Notes: a model not told the origin generated them from the letters alone. Shown: positions 42,813 through 51,935, counted from the stretch's first letter. The stretch: 64,000 nucleotides of DNA from Streptomyces natalensis ATCC 27448 (GCF_000935125.1 NZ_JRKI01000003.1:248001-312000), one strand, 5' to 3'. A program made the numbers and translations.

Positions 42813-43508
42813 GTGTCCACCGACAGCGACGAGGCTTCGACACCAACCGACGCCGATCTCCTCGCCCTGCATGTGAAGGGCGACCCCGACGCGTTCGGGG
42901 AGATCGTCCGACGGCACCGCGACCGGCTCTGGGCCGTGGCATTGCGCACTCTCGGCGATCGGGAAGAGGCCGCCGACGCCGTCCAGGACGCTCTGGTCTC
43001 CGCGTATCGCGCGGCCCACACCTTCCGAGGGCAGTCCGCCGTCACGACGTGGCTGCACCGCATCACGGTGAACGCCTGCCTGGACCGGGCCCGCAAGGCT
43101 GCCTCCCGGCGCACCTCGCCCGTCGCCGAGACCGAGCGGCTGGAACAGCTCCTCGAACCCCAGGAGTCCGCTGCCGTCCCCGCCGAGCGGCAGGATCTGT
43201 ACCGGCAGTTGCTCGGTGCGCTGCGCACGCTTCCCGAAGAGCAGCGCGCCGCTCTTGTTCTCGTCGATATGCAGGGCTATCCGGTCGCCGAGGCCGCCGC
43301 GATCCTCGGGATCCCGACGGGGACGGTGAAGAGCCGCTGCGCACGGGGCCGTGCTCGGCTTCTCCCCTTGGTCACCCATCTGCGCGCCGACGACGGGGAT
43401 AGCCGACCCATGAGCGGGGGAAGGAACCGGGCGCAGGGGACATCCGTCCCACCGACGACAGGACCGAACGACACAGGTGCGGTGAAGGGCGGAGGTGGGC
43501 GGGCGTGA
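42813..43508 (+). CDS. sigM: ECF sigma factor SigM
   Basis: A 231-residue extracytoplasmic-function sigma factor. Region 2 is DADLLALHVKGDPDAFGEIVRRHRDRLWAVALRTLGDREEAADAVQDALVSAYRA, with RGQSAVTTWLHRITVNACLDRAR for -10 melting. Region 4 is LPEEQRAALVLVDMQGYPVAEAAAILGIPTGTVKSRCARGRARL. The position just upstream of rsmA and trxBA matches sigM of S. coelicolor, which responds to envelope or redox stress. I chose GTG 42813 because GGGGGG precedes it and the protein then starts like its relatives; the frame could begin as early as 42696, inside the terminator. The stop overlaps the next start as GTGA. Confidence 0.93.
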   Translation: MSTDSDEASTPTDADLLALHVKGDPDAFGEIVRRHRDRLWAVALRTLGDREEAADAVQDALVSAYRAAHTFRGQSAVTTWLHRITVNACLDRARKAASRRTSPVAETERLEQLLEPQESAAVPAERQDLYRQLLGALRTLPEEQRAALVLVDMQGYPVAEAAAILGIPTGTVKSRCARGRARLLPLVTHLRADDGDSRPMSGGRNRAQGTSVPPTTGPNDTGAVKGGGGRA

Positions 43509-44455
43509 CATCGACGACCGGCTCTGGTGAGCACCCGGAGGTCTCCGAGATCTCCGACCTCACAGACGGACTTCTGCCCCCGCCCCGCACCACAGAACTC
43601 CGCGACCATCTCGTCGGCTGTCCGCTCTGCGCAGACGTCTGTGCGTCCCTGGAGGAGATCCGCGGGCTGCTCGGCACGCTCCCCGGTCCGGCGAGGATGC
43701 CCGCCGATGTCGCCGGCCGCATCGACGCCGCTCTCGCAGCCGAGGCGCTGCTGGACTCCACCTCGCCCGCCACGGGGACTCTTGTTTCACGTGAAACATC
43801 GGCCCATGTTTCACGTGAAACATGGGCCGCCGCCGCCTCGGTTTCACGTGAAACCGATGTGGAATCGCCCACACGCGGCGCGCTCTCGGACCGACCGGCG
43901 GGGCACCCTCGACGCTCCTCCGGACCTGGTCGGCGGACGCCGGGCAGCCGGTCCCCGCGGGCACGGCGCTGGCCCCGGATCCTGCTCGGTACGGCGGCCG
44001 CGGCAGCCCTCGGCATGGGCGGTCTCCTCCTTCAGAACGCTGCCACAGACGGCTCTCCGACGACCATGCGGCAGCACGCGAGCTCGTCCCCCGAGCAGGG
44101 CTCCGGCGGCGCGGCCCTCACCTCCGCGTCCCTCGGAGCGCATGTGCACAGCCTGCTTGCGGCACGGCAGCCGCACAAATCCCCGGAGGTCGGTACCCGC
44201 AGCTCTCCCGAGACGCCGCTACGGGGCCATGGCGACACTGTCCCCTCGTGTGTGCGCCAAGGCATCGGCCGTACGGAAATGCCGCTCGCCTCCAGCCACA
44301 ACACCTACAACGGCAAGGACGCCTATCTCGTCGTGCTGCCGAATTCGTCCGACCCGTCACGCGTCTCCGCCTATGTGGTGTCGTCCTCGTGTGTCTCGGC
44401 CACACCTCCGGTCCCCGGCAAGGTTCTGCTGACCCACTCGTACCAGCGAGACTGA
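43505..44455 (+). CDS. rsmA: Anti-sigma factor RsmA, with three in-frame parS sites
   Basis: A 316-residue membrane anti-sigma factor. The N-terminal domain has H35-x3-C39-x2-C42-x3-C46, a zinc-anti-sigma-like set; S. coelicolor RsmA is known to hold a 2Fe-2S cluster. Residues 80-150 are a linker containing VSRET three times (94-98, 102-106, 113-117), each encoded by a parS site. One membrane helix lies at 157-178 and a Ser/Gly-rich extracytoplasmic part follows, ending in a domain with two Cys (PSCVRQG, SSSCVSATPP). GTG 43505 overlaps the sigM stop, so translation is coupled. It should bind and silence SigM. Confidence 0.93.
   Translation: MTSTTGSGEHPEVSEISDLTDGLLPPPRTTELRDHLVGCPLCADVCASLEEIRGLLGTLPGPARMPADVAGRIDAALAAEALLDSTSPATGTLVSRETSAHVSRETWAAAASVSRETDVESPTRGALSDRPAGHPRRSSGPGRRTPGSRSPRARRWPRILLGTAAAAALGMGGLLLQNAATDGSPTTMRQHASSSPEQGSGGAALTSASLGAHVHSLLAARQPHKSPEVGTRSSPETPLRGHGDTVPSCVRQGIGRTEMPLASSHNTYNGKDAYLVVLPNSSDPSRVSAYVVSSSCVSATPPVPGKVLLTHSYQRD
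43784..43797. other. parS site 11 (inside rsmA)
   Basis: A perfect GTTTCACGTGAAAC read as VSRET in RsmA. Confidence 0.95.
43808..43821. other. parS site 12 (inside rsmA)
   Basis: A perfect GTTTCACGTGAAAC read as VSRET, at the centre of a 28-base palindrome (43801-43828) with GGCCCAT/ATGGGCC arms. Confidence 0.95.
43841..43854. other. parS site 13 (inside rsmA)
   Basis: A perfect GTTTCACGTGAAAC read as VSRET, 33 bases after site 12, keeping the frame. Confidence 0.95.
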
Positions 44456-44483
44456 ACAACGGAACGTGCTCTGCGACACCCCG

Positions 44484-44509
44484 GGAATGCACGCCCCGTA
44501 GGATCCGTT
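44484..44509 (+). promoter_or_regulatory. Sigma-R-type promoter of trxBA
   Basis: GGAAT (44484-44488) and GTT (44507-44509) are separated by exactly 18 bases, the consensus of the disulfide-stress sigma factor SigR in Streptomyces, which is known to control trxBA. It lies about 60 bases before the trxB start, inside the gap after rsmA. Confidence 0.88.
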
Positions 44510-44567
44510 GGGTGGGATGAGAGTTCCCAGCCCCAGCAAGCAGTCGGCAGAGACAAGGAAGACACCC

Positions 44568-45542
44568 GTGAGCGACGTCCGCAACGTGATCATCATCGGC
44601 TCCGGGCCCGCGGGCTACACCGCAGCGCTCTACACCGCCCGCGCGTCCCTGAAGCCGCTGATCTTCGAAGGTGCCGTCACCGCCGGCGGCGCGCTGATGA
44701 ACACCACCGACGTGGAGAACTTCCCCGGTTTCCGCGAGGGCATCATGGGGCCGGACCTCATGGACAACATGCGCGCCCAGGCCGAGCGCTTCGGTGCCGA
44801 GCTCGTGCCGGACGACATCGTCGCTGTCGATCTCTCGGAGGAGATCAAGACCGTCACCGACACTGCCGGGAACGTGCACCGGGCGAAGGCCGTCATCGTC
44901 GCCACCGGCTCCCAGCACCGCAAGCTCGGGCTGCCTCGTGAGGACGAGCTGTCCGGCCGTGGCGTCTCGTGGTGCGCGACCTGCGACGGGTTCTTCTTCA
45001 AGGGCCAGGACATCGCCGTCATCGGCGGCGGCGACACCGCGATGGAAGAGGCCACCTTCCTCTCCCGCTTCGCCAACTCCGTCACCGTCGTCCACCGCCG
45101 CGACGTCCTGCGCGCCAGCAAGGCGATGCAGGATCGTGCCTTCGCCGACCCGAAGATCAAGTTTGTGTGGGACAGCGAGGTCGGCGAGGTCCACGGTGAG
45201 AACAAGCTCACCGGCCTGACGCTGCGCAATGTCAAGACCGGCGAGACCTCCGAGCTCCCGGTGACCGGTCTGTTCATCGCGATCGGCCACGACCCGCGGA
45301 CCGAGCTCTTCAAGGGCCAGCTGAACCTGGACGACGAGGGCTACCTCAAGGTCGAGGCGCCCAGCACCCGGACGAACCTGGCAGGCGTCTTCGCCGCCGG
45401 TGACGTCGTCGACCACACCTACCGCCAGGCGATCACCGCGGCCGGCACGGGGTGTGCTGCCGCCCTCGACGCCGAGCGGTTCCTCGCGGCGCTGACGGAC
45501 GGAGAGGCCACGGCCGAGCCGGACAAGACCGCCTCCGCCTGA
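44568..45542 (+). CDS. trxB: Thioredoxin reductase
   Basis: A 324-residue flavoenzyme that reduces thioredoxin with NADPH. The FAD motif is [18 protein letters not shown] (7-24). The redox cysteines are C136 and C139 in [10 protein letters not shown]. The NADPH motif is [16 protein letters not shown], followed by [12 protein letters not shown], and the second FAD contact is [10 protein letters not shown] near the end. Its length is normal. GTG 44568 is preceded by AAGGAAG. It is the first gene of a trxB-trxA operon driven by the sigma-R-type promoter at 44484 and is 49 bases before trxA. Confidence 0.97.
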   Translation: MSDVRNVIIIGSGPAGYTAALYTARASLKPLIFEGAVTAGGALMNTTDVENFPGFREGIMGPDLMDNMRAQAERFGAELVPDDIVAVDLSEEIKTVTDTAGNVHRAKAVIVATGSQHRKLGLPREDELSGRGVSWCATCDGFFFKGQDIAVIGGGDTAMEEATFLSRFANSVTVVHRRDVLRASKAMQDRAFADPKIKFVWDSEVGEVHGENKLTGLTLRNVKTGETSELPVTGLFIAIGHDPRTELFKGQLNLDDEGYLKVEAPSTRTNLAGVFAAGDVVDHTYRQAITAAGTGCAAALDAERFLAALTDGEATAEPDKTASA

Positions 45543-45591
45543 CCCTCGCCACCCCCCAGCTTTTCACCACCCACCCACTAAGGAGATTGCC

Positions 45592-45924
<333 letters not shown>

Positions 45925-45934
45925 TCGCGTCAAC

Positions 45935-45948
45935 GTTTCACGTGAAAC
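45935..45948. other. parS site 14 (after trxA)
   Basis: A perfect GTTTCACGTGAAAC, 10 bases past the trxA stop and directly against the terminator hairpin. Confidence 0.95.
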
Positions 45949-45982
45949 ATTGGGCCCGCCCCCTCCCGGGGACGGGCCCAAT
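45949..45982 (+). terminator. Terminator of trxBA
   Basis: An inverted repeat ATTGGGCCCG ... CGGGCCCAAT with a C-rich loop, immediately after parS site 14. Confidence 0.8.
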
Positions 45983-45999
45983 GTCTGTTCCGCCGCGTA

Positions 46000-46617
46000 C
46001 TACAGCGGCCTCAACGCGGGTTCCTTCTGTACGGCTCCCAGCAAGCGGTCGAGGGCAAGCTCTACGTCTTCCTTCCACGAGATGGTGGCCCGCAGCTCAA
46101 GGCGCAGCCGCGGATAGCGCGGATGGGGGCGTACGGTCTTGAAGCCCACCGCGAGGAGATGGTCGGCGGGCAGCACACAGGCCGGCTCGGTCCAACGGGC
46201 ATCGCCGAAGGCTTCGATGGCCTTGAACCCGCGCTGGATGAGGTCCTTGGCAACCGTCTGCACCATCACCCGGCCCAGCCCCTGCCCTTGATAACCAGGC
46301 GTCAGCCACGCCGTGAGCAACTGCACCGCATCCGCCGACACCGGACTGGTGGGAAAGGCCATGGACCGGGGCACATAGGCCGGCGGGGCGTACATCACAA
46401 AGCCGACCGGGACGTCGTCGACATAGACCACCCGCCCGCAGGACCCCCACTCCAGAAGAACCGCCGAGATCCAGGCTTCCTTCTCCAGCTCGGGCCGGCC
46501 CGTCTTTACTGCGGCTTCGCCGCTGACGGGGTCGAGCTCCCAGAAGACACAGGAGCGGCAGCGCTTGGGGAGATCCGGAAGGTTGTCGAGCGTGAGCGGT
46601 ACGAGCCGACGGCCCAT
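46000..46617 (-). CDS. GNAT-family acetyltransferase near parB
   Basis: A 205-residue acetyltransferase. It starts MGRRLVPLTLDNLPDLPKRC with a CRSCVFWELDP patch (two Cys), and the acetyl-CoA loop is GYQGQGLGRVMVQTVAKDL near residues 108-126. A VYVDDVPVGFVMY strand precedes it. The end is acidic and helical. Its position next to parAB is conserved in Streptomyces, but the acceptor is unknown. ATG 46617 begins the conserved N-terminus. A small ORF upstream overlaps its first 112 bases in another frame. Confidence 0.88.
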   Translation of the reverse strand: MGRRLVPLTLDNLPDLPKRCRSCVFWELDPVSGEAAVKTGRPELEKEAWISAVLLEWGSCGRVVYVDDVPVGFVMYAPPAYVPRSMAFPTSPVSADAVQLLTAWLTPGYQGQGLGRVMVQTVAKDLIQRGFKAIEAFGDARWTEPACVLPADHLLAVGFKTVRPHPRYPRLRLELRATISWKEDVELALDRLLGAVQKEPALRPL

Positions 46618-46763
46618 GAAGCCAGGTCCTCACTTCCCTCGCCTGCCGCACCGCGCAGTGCCGTCAGCGCCGCCTGCTCCCTGAGCAGACCGCCGACGAA
46701 CCCTCCGACGGCAGCAAGGCCGAACCCCGCTGCCAACAGTCCGGTGCGGCTCACTGATCGCAT
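46506..46763 (-). CDS. Possible small membrane protein overlapping the GNAT gene
   Basis: An 85-residue frame beginning with ATG 46763 after a good GAGGAGAGG. Residues 1-27 (RSVSRTGLLAAGFGLAAVGGFVGG) form a hydrophobic helix or signal, followed by LLREQAALTALRGAAGEG. The last 35 residues lie over the GNAT start in another frame and are Ser-rich, unlike real protein. The true gene may be decayed or may have been longer. The strong ribosome binding site is the main support. Confidence 0.4.
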   Translation of the reverse strand: MRSVSRTGLLAAGFGLAAVGGFVGGLLREQAALTALRGAAGEGSEDLASWAVGSYRSRSTTFRISPSAAAPVSSGSSTPSAAKPQ

Positions 46764-46861
46764 GGCCTCTCCTCTTTGTGAGGTCTCTCCATGTGGATGC
46801 GTGCCATACCCGATCGCATCGTATCCACCCTTTACGGGCACGGGTACCGACGGAGCGCAAA

Positions 46862-46905
46862 GGGCGGGCCGTGTTCCGGTATGGACTCCGGAACACGGCC
46901 CGCCC
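46862..46905 (-). terminator. Terminator of parAB
   Basis: A perfect 18-base stem (starting GGGCGGGCCGTGTTCCGG) with an 8-base loop, 20 bases after the parB stop on the minus strand. Confidence 0.9.
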
Positions 46906-46924
46906 GGGAGCCGAACCCGTCAGC

Positions 46925-48025
46925 TCATTCCTTGTCGTCGCTCTCCTCGGCGAGCGACTTGCCCAGCACCGGACCCTCATCCGGAGCCAGGGTGCCGAGA
47001 ATGCGCTCCAGATCGTCTATCGAGGCGAACTCGACGACGATCTTTCCCTTCTTCTGGCCGAGGTCGACCTTCACCCGCGTTTCGAAGCGGTCGGACAGCC
47101 GGGTGGCAAGACCGGTGAGCGCAGGGGACACACGAGTACCCGCACGCGGCTTCTTGGTCTTGGCCGCGCTCTTCGGGTCGGCCGCCAGCAACTTCACGAT
47201 CTCCTCGAGGCTGCGCACCGACAGCCCCTCTCGCACCGTGCGGCTGGCGAGGTGCTCCTGCTCCTCGTGGTCCTCCACGGTGAGCAGGGCGCGTGCATGC
47301 CCCGCGGAGAGCACGCCTGCCGCAAGCCTGCTCTGAACCGCCGGCGCCAGCTTCAGAAGCCGCAGGGTGTTGGTGACCTGCGACCGTGACCGGCCGATCC
47401 GGTCCGCCAGCTCGTCATGGGTGCAGGAGAAGTCCTTCAGCAGCTGGTCGTAGGCGGCTGCCTCTTCCAGTGGATTGAGCTGCGCCCGATGCAGATTCTC
47501 CAGAAGCGCATCGAGCAGCATCTTGCCGTCTTCCGTGGCGCGGACGATGGCAGGAACCTTCTCCAGCCCCGCCTCGCGGCACGCCCGCCAGCGGCGCTCA
47601 CCCATGATGAGCTCATAGTTCTCCGGCACGGTCTGCCGGACCACCACCGGCTGAAGCAGACCCACCTCCTTGATGGAGATGACCAGCTCGGCGAGCTCCT
47701 CGTCGTTGAACACCTTCCGCGGCTGACGCGGGTTCGGCGTGATCGCGTCCAGCGGCACCTCGGCGAAGTACGCGCCCGCGACCTCTGACACGCCCTGAGG
47801 CACCGTCTCCGGCTCGGCCGGTGCCTGTGTTTCACGTGAAACATTGTTCGTCGGAAGAGCGGCAACCTTGGCGGCCGCCACTCCCCGATCCGGTGTCAGT
47901 ACCGGTACGGCCGACGGTGACGTCGCCCCCCGGCCCACCGCAGGCCCGGCGTTGTCCGTGCTCTGCGGTGCCGCGGGGATCAGCGCACCGAGCCCACGGC
48001 CCAGCCCTCTACGTCGTTCGCTCAC
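46925..48025 (-). CDS. parB: Chromosome partition protein ParB
   Basis: A 366-residue ParB. The start MSERRRGLGRGLGALIP is the peptide that stimulates ParA. Residues 60-70 include VSRET, encoded by a parS site within its own gene. The CTP-binding ParB/Srx domain (85-190) has the MGERRWRACREAGL and LLENLHRAQLNPLEEA motifs. The helix-turn-helix is DELADRIGRSRSQVTNTLRLLKL, and the C-terminal dimer domain follows residue 300. It loads at parS sites, spreads as a CTP clamp and organises the origin region during sporulation septation. GTG 48025 overlaps the parA stop (GTGA). Confidence 0.97.
   Translation of the reverse strand: MSERRRGLGRGLGALIPAAPQSTDNAGPAVGRGATSPSAVPVLTPDRGVAAAKVAALPTNNVSRETQAPAEPETVPQGVSEVAGAYFAEVPLDAITPNPRQPRKVFNDEELAELVISIKEVGLLQPVVVRQTVPENYELIMGERRWRACREAGLEKVPAIVRATEDGKMLLDALLENLHRAQLNPLEEAAAYDQLLKDFSCTHDELADRIGRSRSQVTNTLRLLKLAPAVQSRLAAGVLSAGHARALLTVEDHEEQEHLASRTVREGLSVRSLEEIVKLLAADPKSAAKTKKPRAGTRVSPALTGLATRLSDRFETRVKVDLGQKKGKIVVEFASIDDLERILGTLAPDEGPVLGKSLAEESDDKE
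47829..47842. other. parS site 15 (inside parB)
   Basis: A perfect GTTTCACGTGAAAC read as VSRET in ParB residues 62-66, in the flexible linker before the CTPase domain. Confidence 0.95.
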
Positions 48026-49251
48026 TGAGTCCCCTCCGACATGCTGTGCTGACCTTCATAGTTGACCGCGAGGCCCTGACCATCGGCCTGAGAAACCCCG
48101 CGCAAGGCGATCTCTTTGGCCGCTTCGAGATACGAGAGTGAACCGCTGGACCCCGGGTCATAGGTGAGCACCGTCTGCCCATAACTGGGCGCCTCGGAGA
48201 TACGCACCGAGCGGGGGATGCTCGTACGGAGCACCTCACTGCCGAAGTGGCTGCGCACCTCATCGGCGACCTGAGAGGCCAGTCGGGTACGCCCGTCGTA
48301 CATGGTGAGCAGAATCGTCGAGACATGGAGCTTGGGATTGAGGTGTCCCCGCACCAGATCGACATTCCGCAGCAGCTGTCCCAGGCCCTCCAGCGCGTAG
48401 TACTCACACTGAATCGGGATGAGCACCTCGGCGCCGGCGACCAGAGCATTCACGGTCAGCAGCCCCAGCGAGGGCGGGCAGTCGATAAGGATGTAGTCCA
48501 GCGGCTGCTCATATGCCTTGATGGCTCGGTCCAGCCGGCTCTCCCGCGCTACGAGAGAGACCAGCTCGATCTCCGCACCGGCCAGGTCGATCGTGGCAGG
48601 CGCACAGAACAGGCCCTCCACATCCATCACCGGCTGCACCACGTCGGACAGCGGCTTGCTGTCCACCAGCACGTCATAGATCGACGGCACCTCGGCGTGA
48701 TGGTCGATCCCCAGTGCCGTCGAGGCATTGCCCTGGGGATCGAGGTCGATCACCAGAACCCGTGCCCCGTGGAGGGCCAGGGAGGCCGCCAGATTCACCG
48801 TGGTCGTGGTCTTGCCGACCCCGCCCTTCTGGTTGGCGACCACCATGACCCGCGTCTGCTCGGGTCGTGGCAGCCCTCCCGTGCGGCCGATTGCCTCCAC
48901 CGCAAGCTGAGCTGCACGACCGATCGGGGTGTCGTCCATCGGGGGCGGTGTTTCACGTGAAACATCGTCCCCGAACGACTCGTTACGGGGACCGGGGACC
49001 GGATCGGTCATCGGTCCCGCGATGTTGGCGTCGGACCGCAAGGATTCACTCTCCTCGACATCAGGCTCGCAATGAGCAGAGCCTGCCATGCTTTCGGCGT
49101 CGTGAACCAGTGAGGTCCGTTCTCCTGTGGACAAACCCGCTTCTGTGGATACTTCCGTACCCCTTGTGGGTTTCCGGCCACGCGGCGCGGCGGCCGCACG
49201 GCCACGGTCGATGATCCCTTGCAGCAGAGAACGATGTTTCACGTGAAACAC
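48022..49251 (-). CDS. parA: Chromosome partition ATPase ParA
   Basis: A ParA/MinD-type ATPase, 409 residues if the GTG at 49251 is used. The deviant Walker A motif is NQKGGVGKTTTTVNLAASLA (about 139-158), with DLDPQGNASTALGI and LIDCPPSLGLLT as switch and Walker B. The first 100 residues are variable and disordered. The start is uncertain: GTG 49251 lies within parS site 17 so the protein would begin FHVKH, ATG 49089 and ATG 49011 are alternatives, and none has a strong ribosome binding site. ParA moves ParB-bound origins along the hypha with the polar growth machinery. Confidence 0.95.
   Translation of the reverse strand: MFHVKHRSLLQGIIDRGRAAAAPRGRKPTRGTEVSTEAGLSTGERTSLVHDAESMAGSAHCEPDVEESESLRSDANIAGPMTDPVPGPRNESFGDDVSRETPPPMDDTPIGRAAQLAVEAIGRTGGLPRPEQTRVMVVANQKGGVGKTTTTVNLAASLALHGARVLVIDLDPQGNASTALGIDHHAEVPSIYDVLVDSKPLSDVVQPVMDVEGLFCAPATIDLAGAEIELVSLVARESRLDRAIKAYEQPLDYILIDCPPSLGLLTVNALVAGAEVLIPIQCEYYALEGLGQLLRNVDLVRGHLNPKLHVSTILLTMYDGRTRLASQVADEVRSHFGSEVLRTSIPRSVRISEAPSYGQTVLTYDPGSSGSLSYLEAAKEIALRGVSQADGQGLAVNYEGQHSMSEGTQ
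48950..48963. other. parS site 16 (inside parA)
   Basis: A perfect GTTTCACGTGAAAC read as VSRET near residue 97, just before the ATPase domain. Confidence 0.95.
49236..49249. other. parS site 17 (at the parA start)
   Basis: A perfect GTTTCACGTGAAAC covering codons 1-6 if parA starts at 49251, or in the promoter/leader if it starts later. ParB bound here could repress parAB. Confidence 0.95.
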
Positions 49252-49393
49252 GATGCCAGCGCCGCGCCCGATTAAGCCGCGACACTCCGTCTTATGCTCT
49301 TTTGATGGCGTTTATGGAATTCGCCCCAATTGATGGCTCATGGAGGAATCTCCCGTAGCGGCATGCCGGCCTGGGAATCTCCCGCAGCGGGGG

Positions 49394-50110
49394 TCAGCGG
49401 CGGCGACCCCTTGATGCACGGGCGGCCTTCGCCCGCTTGGCGGCAAAGCGCACCCCGCCCGGGCTCTCACCGACCTCGACCCGCACCACCGTCGACGGCG
49501 GATCCACAATGCCCTCGCCCACATGGACCACCGACGTCTCCACCACACCGAGCTTGCTCAGCGCGGCCCGGGCGCCCTTGAGTTCCTCCTCCGCCGCATC
49601 GCCCTTGAGCGCCAGCATCTCGCCGTAGGGCCGCAGCAGCGGCACACCCCCCCCCGCCAGCCGGTCGAGCGGTGCCACGGCCCGTGCCGTCACCACATGC
49701 ACCTGTGGGATCTTGCCCATGACCTCTTCGGCCCGGCCCCGCACCACCGTCACATGATCCAGTCCGAGCAGCTCGACGACCTCCTCAAGGAACGTCGTAC
49801 GGCGCAGCAGCGGCTCCAGCAGCGTGATCTTCAGATCCGGGCGCACCAGCGCCAGCGGGATCCCGGGCAGCCCGGCCCCCGATCCCACATCGCAGACCGA
49901 GACACCCTCCGGAACCACCTCGGAGAGCACCGCACAGTTCAGCAGATGCCGCTCCCACAGCCGCGGCACCTCGCGCGGGCCGATGAGCCCCCGCGTCACC
50001 CCCGCGTCGGCGAGCAGTTCGCCGTACCGCACAGCCTCCGGAAAGAGCTCACCGAATACCTCCTGCGCTGCCTTCGGCGCAGGAGGAAGCTCCGCTGCTG
50101 CCTCCGTCAC
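49394..50110 (-). CDS. rsmG: 16S rRNA (guanine-N7) methyltransferase RsmG
   Basis: A 238-residue SAM-dependent methyltransferase that modifies G527 (E. coli numbering) of 16S rRNA, formerly GidB. The SAM site is VCDVGSGAGLPGIPLALVRPDLKITLLEPLLRRTTFLEEV, and VVTARAVAPLDRL lines the catalytic pocket. The Arg/Lys-rich tail binds RNA. GTG 50110 is preceded by GGAAGGGCGG; the longer frame from 50182 adds no homologous residues. It lies between jag and parA on the minus strand; its loss gives low-level streptomycin resistance in Streptomyces. Confidence 0.96.
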   Translation of the reverse strand: MTEAAAELPPAPKAAQEVFGELFPEAVRYGELLADAGVTRGLIGPREVPRLWERHLLNCAVLSEVVPEGVSVCDVGSGAGLPGIPLALVRPDLKITLLEPLLRRTTFLEEVVELLGLDHVTVVRGRAEEVMGKIPQVHVVTARAVAPLDRLAGGGVPLLRPYGEMLALKGDAAEEELKGARAALSKLGVVETSVVHVGEGIVDPPSTVVRVEVGESPGGVRFAAKRAKAARASRGRRR

Positions 50111-50197
50111 GGGAACCGCCCTTCCTCTGGACTGTTTGTTCTGCCGGGACCCAGGGATATGCCCCAGGGCCCGGAATAGCACAGATCGCTGACAACA

Positions 50198-50229
50198 TTT
50201 GGCCCCGTCTGCGAGCAGACGGGGCCAAA
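50198..50229 (-). terminator. Terminator after jag
   Basis: A perfect 15-base stem TTTGGCCCCGTCTGC with its complement and a very short loop, 21 bases past the jag stop on the minus strand, separating the rpmH-jag unit from rsmG. Confidence 0.8.
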
Positions 50230-50250
50230 GACAAACGAAGCGCTGAAAGG

Positions 50251-50757
50251 TCAGGCCGGGAGGACGACCACTCGGCGCTGCGGCTCCTCGCCCTCGGACT
50301 CGCTGCGCAGCCCGGCCGCGGCCACCGCGTCATGCACGACCTTGCGCTCGAACGGCGTCATCGGGTCGAGCTTGACCGGCTTACCGGTGCCCTTGGCCTC
50401 CTCCGCCGCCTTCGCACCGATCTGCGTGAGCTGCTCGCGCTTGCGCGCACGGAACCCGGCGATGTCCAGCATCAGACGGCTGCGGTCACCGGTCTCGCGG
50501 TGCACGGCCAGCCGGGTCAGCTCCTGCAGCGCCTCCAGCACCTCACCGTCACGGCCCACCAGCTTCTGCAGATCGCGGCTGGTCGCATCGCTGATGATCG
50601 ACACCGCGGCACGGTCGGCCTCGACGTCCATGTCGATATCGCCGTCGAGGTCGGCGATGTCCAGCAGACCCTCGAGGTAGTCGGCCGCGATCTCGCCTTC
50701 CTGCTCGAGGCGGGTCAGGGTGTCGGTGCCCTTGGTGCCAGGGGTCGTGTCCGTCAC
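50251..50757 (-). CDS. jag: Jag/KhpB-type RNA-binding protein
   Basis: A 168-residue protein with a KH-II domain (about 35-100: ADRAAVSIISDATSRDLQKLVGRDGEVLEALQELTRLAV) and an R3H domain (about 100-160: RSRLMLDIAGFRARKREQL, then MTPFERKVVHDAVAAAG). It lacks the N-terminal Jag domain of firmicute KhpB and starts with a short acidic segment. It binds RNA and may act in cell-wall or membrane-protein regulation, as KhpB does elsewhere. GTG 50757 has AAGGAG upstream. It follows yidC closely on the same strand. Confidence 0.93.
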   Translation of the reverse strand: MTDTTPGTKGTDTLTRLEQEGEIAADYLEGLLDIADLDGDIDMDVEADRAAVSIISDATSRDLQKLVGRDGEVLEALQELTRLAVHRETGDRSRLMLDIAGFRARKREQLTQIGAKAAEEAKGTGKPVKLDPMTPFERKVVHDAVAAAGLRSESEGEEPQRRVVVLPA

Positions 50758-50771
50758 GAAAGGACTCCTTC

Positions 50772-51932
50772 TTACTTCTTGGACGGGTGCTTGGGGCGCT
50801 GCTGGCCCTTGCGCTGTCCGGACTTGGTGTTACGGGACCCGGCGGCGGAGGAGCCCTTCGCGGACGCGCCGCCCTGCTCCGTGCCCTCCTGCGCGGCCTT
50901 CTTCTCCAGCGACGGCTTCTTCGCGGCACCCTGGCCCGACGAGGCACCGTCCGCCGACCCCGCCCGCGTACGGTTCTGCGAGGTTCCGTCGGCGGCGGGC
51001 GCGGAGTGCTGACGCTTGGCCTTGGGCTGACGCTTGGGCTGCTGGCGGTTCTGGCGCGCCTCCTCGGCGGCCTGCTTCGCGGCGACCTCGGCGGGGTCCT
51101 CGACCACCTTGCCCTTGGCCCGCAGCCGCTCCTGGCGCTCGTTGAAGGCCCGGCTGCCCGGAGTGGGGTTCCGGCGGATGACGAACATCTGCTGGCCCAT
51201 GGTCCACACGTTGGTGGTCAGCCAGTAGACGAGAACACCGACGGGGAAGTTGATACCGAAGACGGCGAACATGATCGGGAAGACGTACATCAGCATCTTC
51301 TGCTGCTGCATGAACGGCGTCTTCACCGTGAGGTCGACGTTCTTCGTCATCAGCTGGCGCTGCGTGTAGAACTGCGACGCCGACATCATGATGATCATGA
51401 TGACCGTGACGACGCGGACGTTGGTGACCGAAGCCCCCAGGCTCTCGATCTTCGCCGCGGTGTCCATGAACTTCGCCGCCAGAGGAGCACCGAAGATGTG
51501 CGCCTTCTGCGCGCTCTGCAGCAGCGTCTGGTCGATGACACCGACCGTCTTGCCGTTCGCGATGTGGCTGAGGACCTGGTACAGCGAGATGAAGAACGGC
51601 GACTGCGCCAGAATCGGGAGACAGCTCGAGAGCGGGTTGGTGCCCGTCTCCTTGTAGAGCTTCATCATCTCTTCGGACTGGCGCTGCTTGTCGCTCTTGT
51701 AGCGCTCCTGGATCGCCTTCATCTTCGGCTGCAGCGCCTGCATGTTCCGCGTCGCCTTGATCTGCTTCACGAAGAGCGGGATCAGGCAGATACGGATCAG
51801 CACCACCAGCGAGACGATGGACAGACCCCACGCCGCGCCACTGTTCGGGTTAAAGATCAGGCTGAAGAACGAGTGGAACTGGACGATGATCCAGGAAACG
51901 GCGTAATAGAGAGGATTCAGGATCGTGTCCAC
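50772..51932 (-). CDS. yidC: Membrane protein insertase YidC
   Basis: A 386-residue insertase of the YidC/Oxa1 family with five main helices (about 10-30, 33-55, 105-125, 178-200, 220-245). The cytosolic coiled hairpin [55 protein letters not shown] is characteristic. There is no lipobox, unlike firmicute SpoIIIJ. The last 130 residues are Lys/Arg/Gln-rich and disordered and may bind ribosomes. It inserts membrane proteins alone or with Sec. GTG 51932 is the start. It is 3 bases from yidD. Confidence 0.95.
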   Translation of the reverse strand: MDTILNPLYYAVSWIIVQFHSFFSLIFNPNSGAAWGLSIVSLVVLIRICLIPLFVKQIKATRNMQALQPKMKAIQERYKSDKQRQSEEMMKLYKETGTNPLSSCLPILAQSPFFISLYQVLSHIANGKTVGVIDQTLLQSAQKAHIFGAPLAAKFMDTAAKIESLGASVTNVRVVTVIMIIMMSASQFYTQRQLMTKNVDLTVKTPFMQQQKMLMYVFPIMFAVFGINFPVGVLVYWLTTNVWTMGQQMFVIRRNPTPGSRAFNERQERLRAKGKVVEDPAEVAAKQAAEEARQNRQQPKRQPKAKRQHSAPAADGTSQNRTRAGSADGASSGQGAAKKPSLEKKAAQEGTEQGGASAKGSSAAGSRNTKSGQRKGQQRPKHPSKK

Positions 51933-51935
51933 GAA

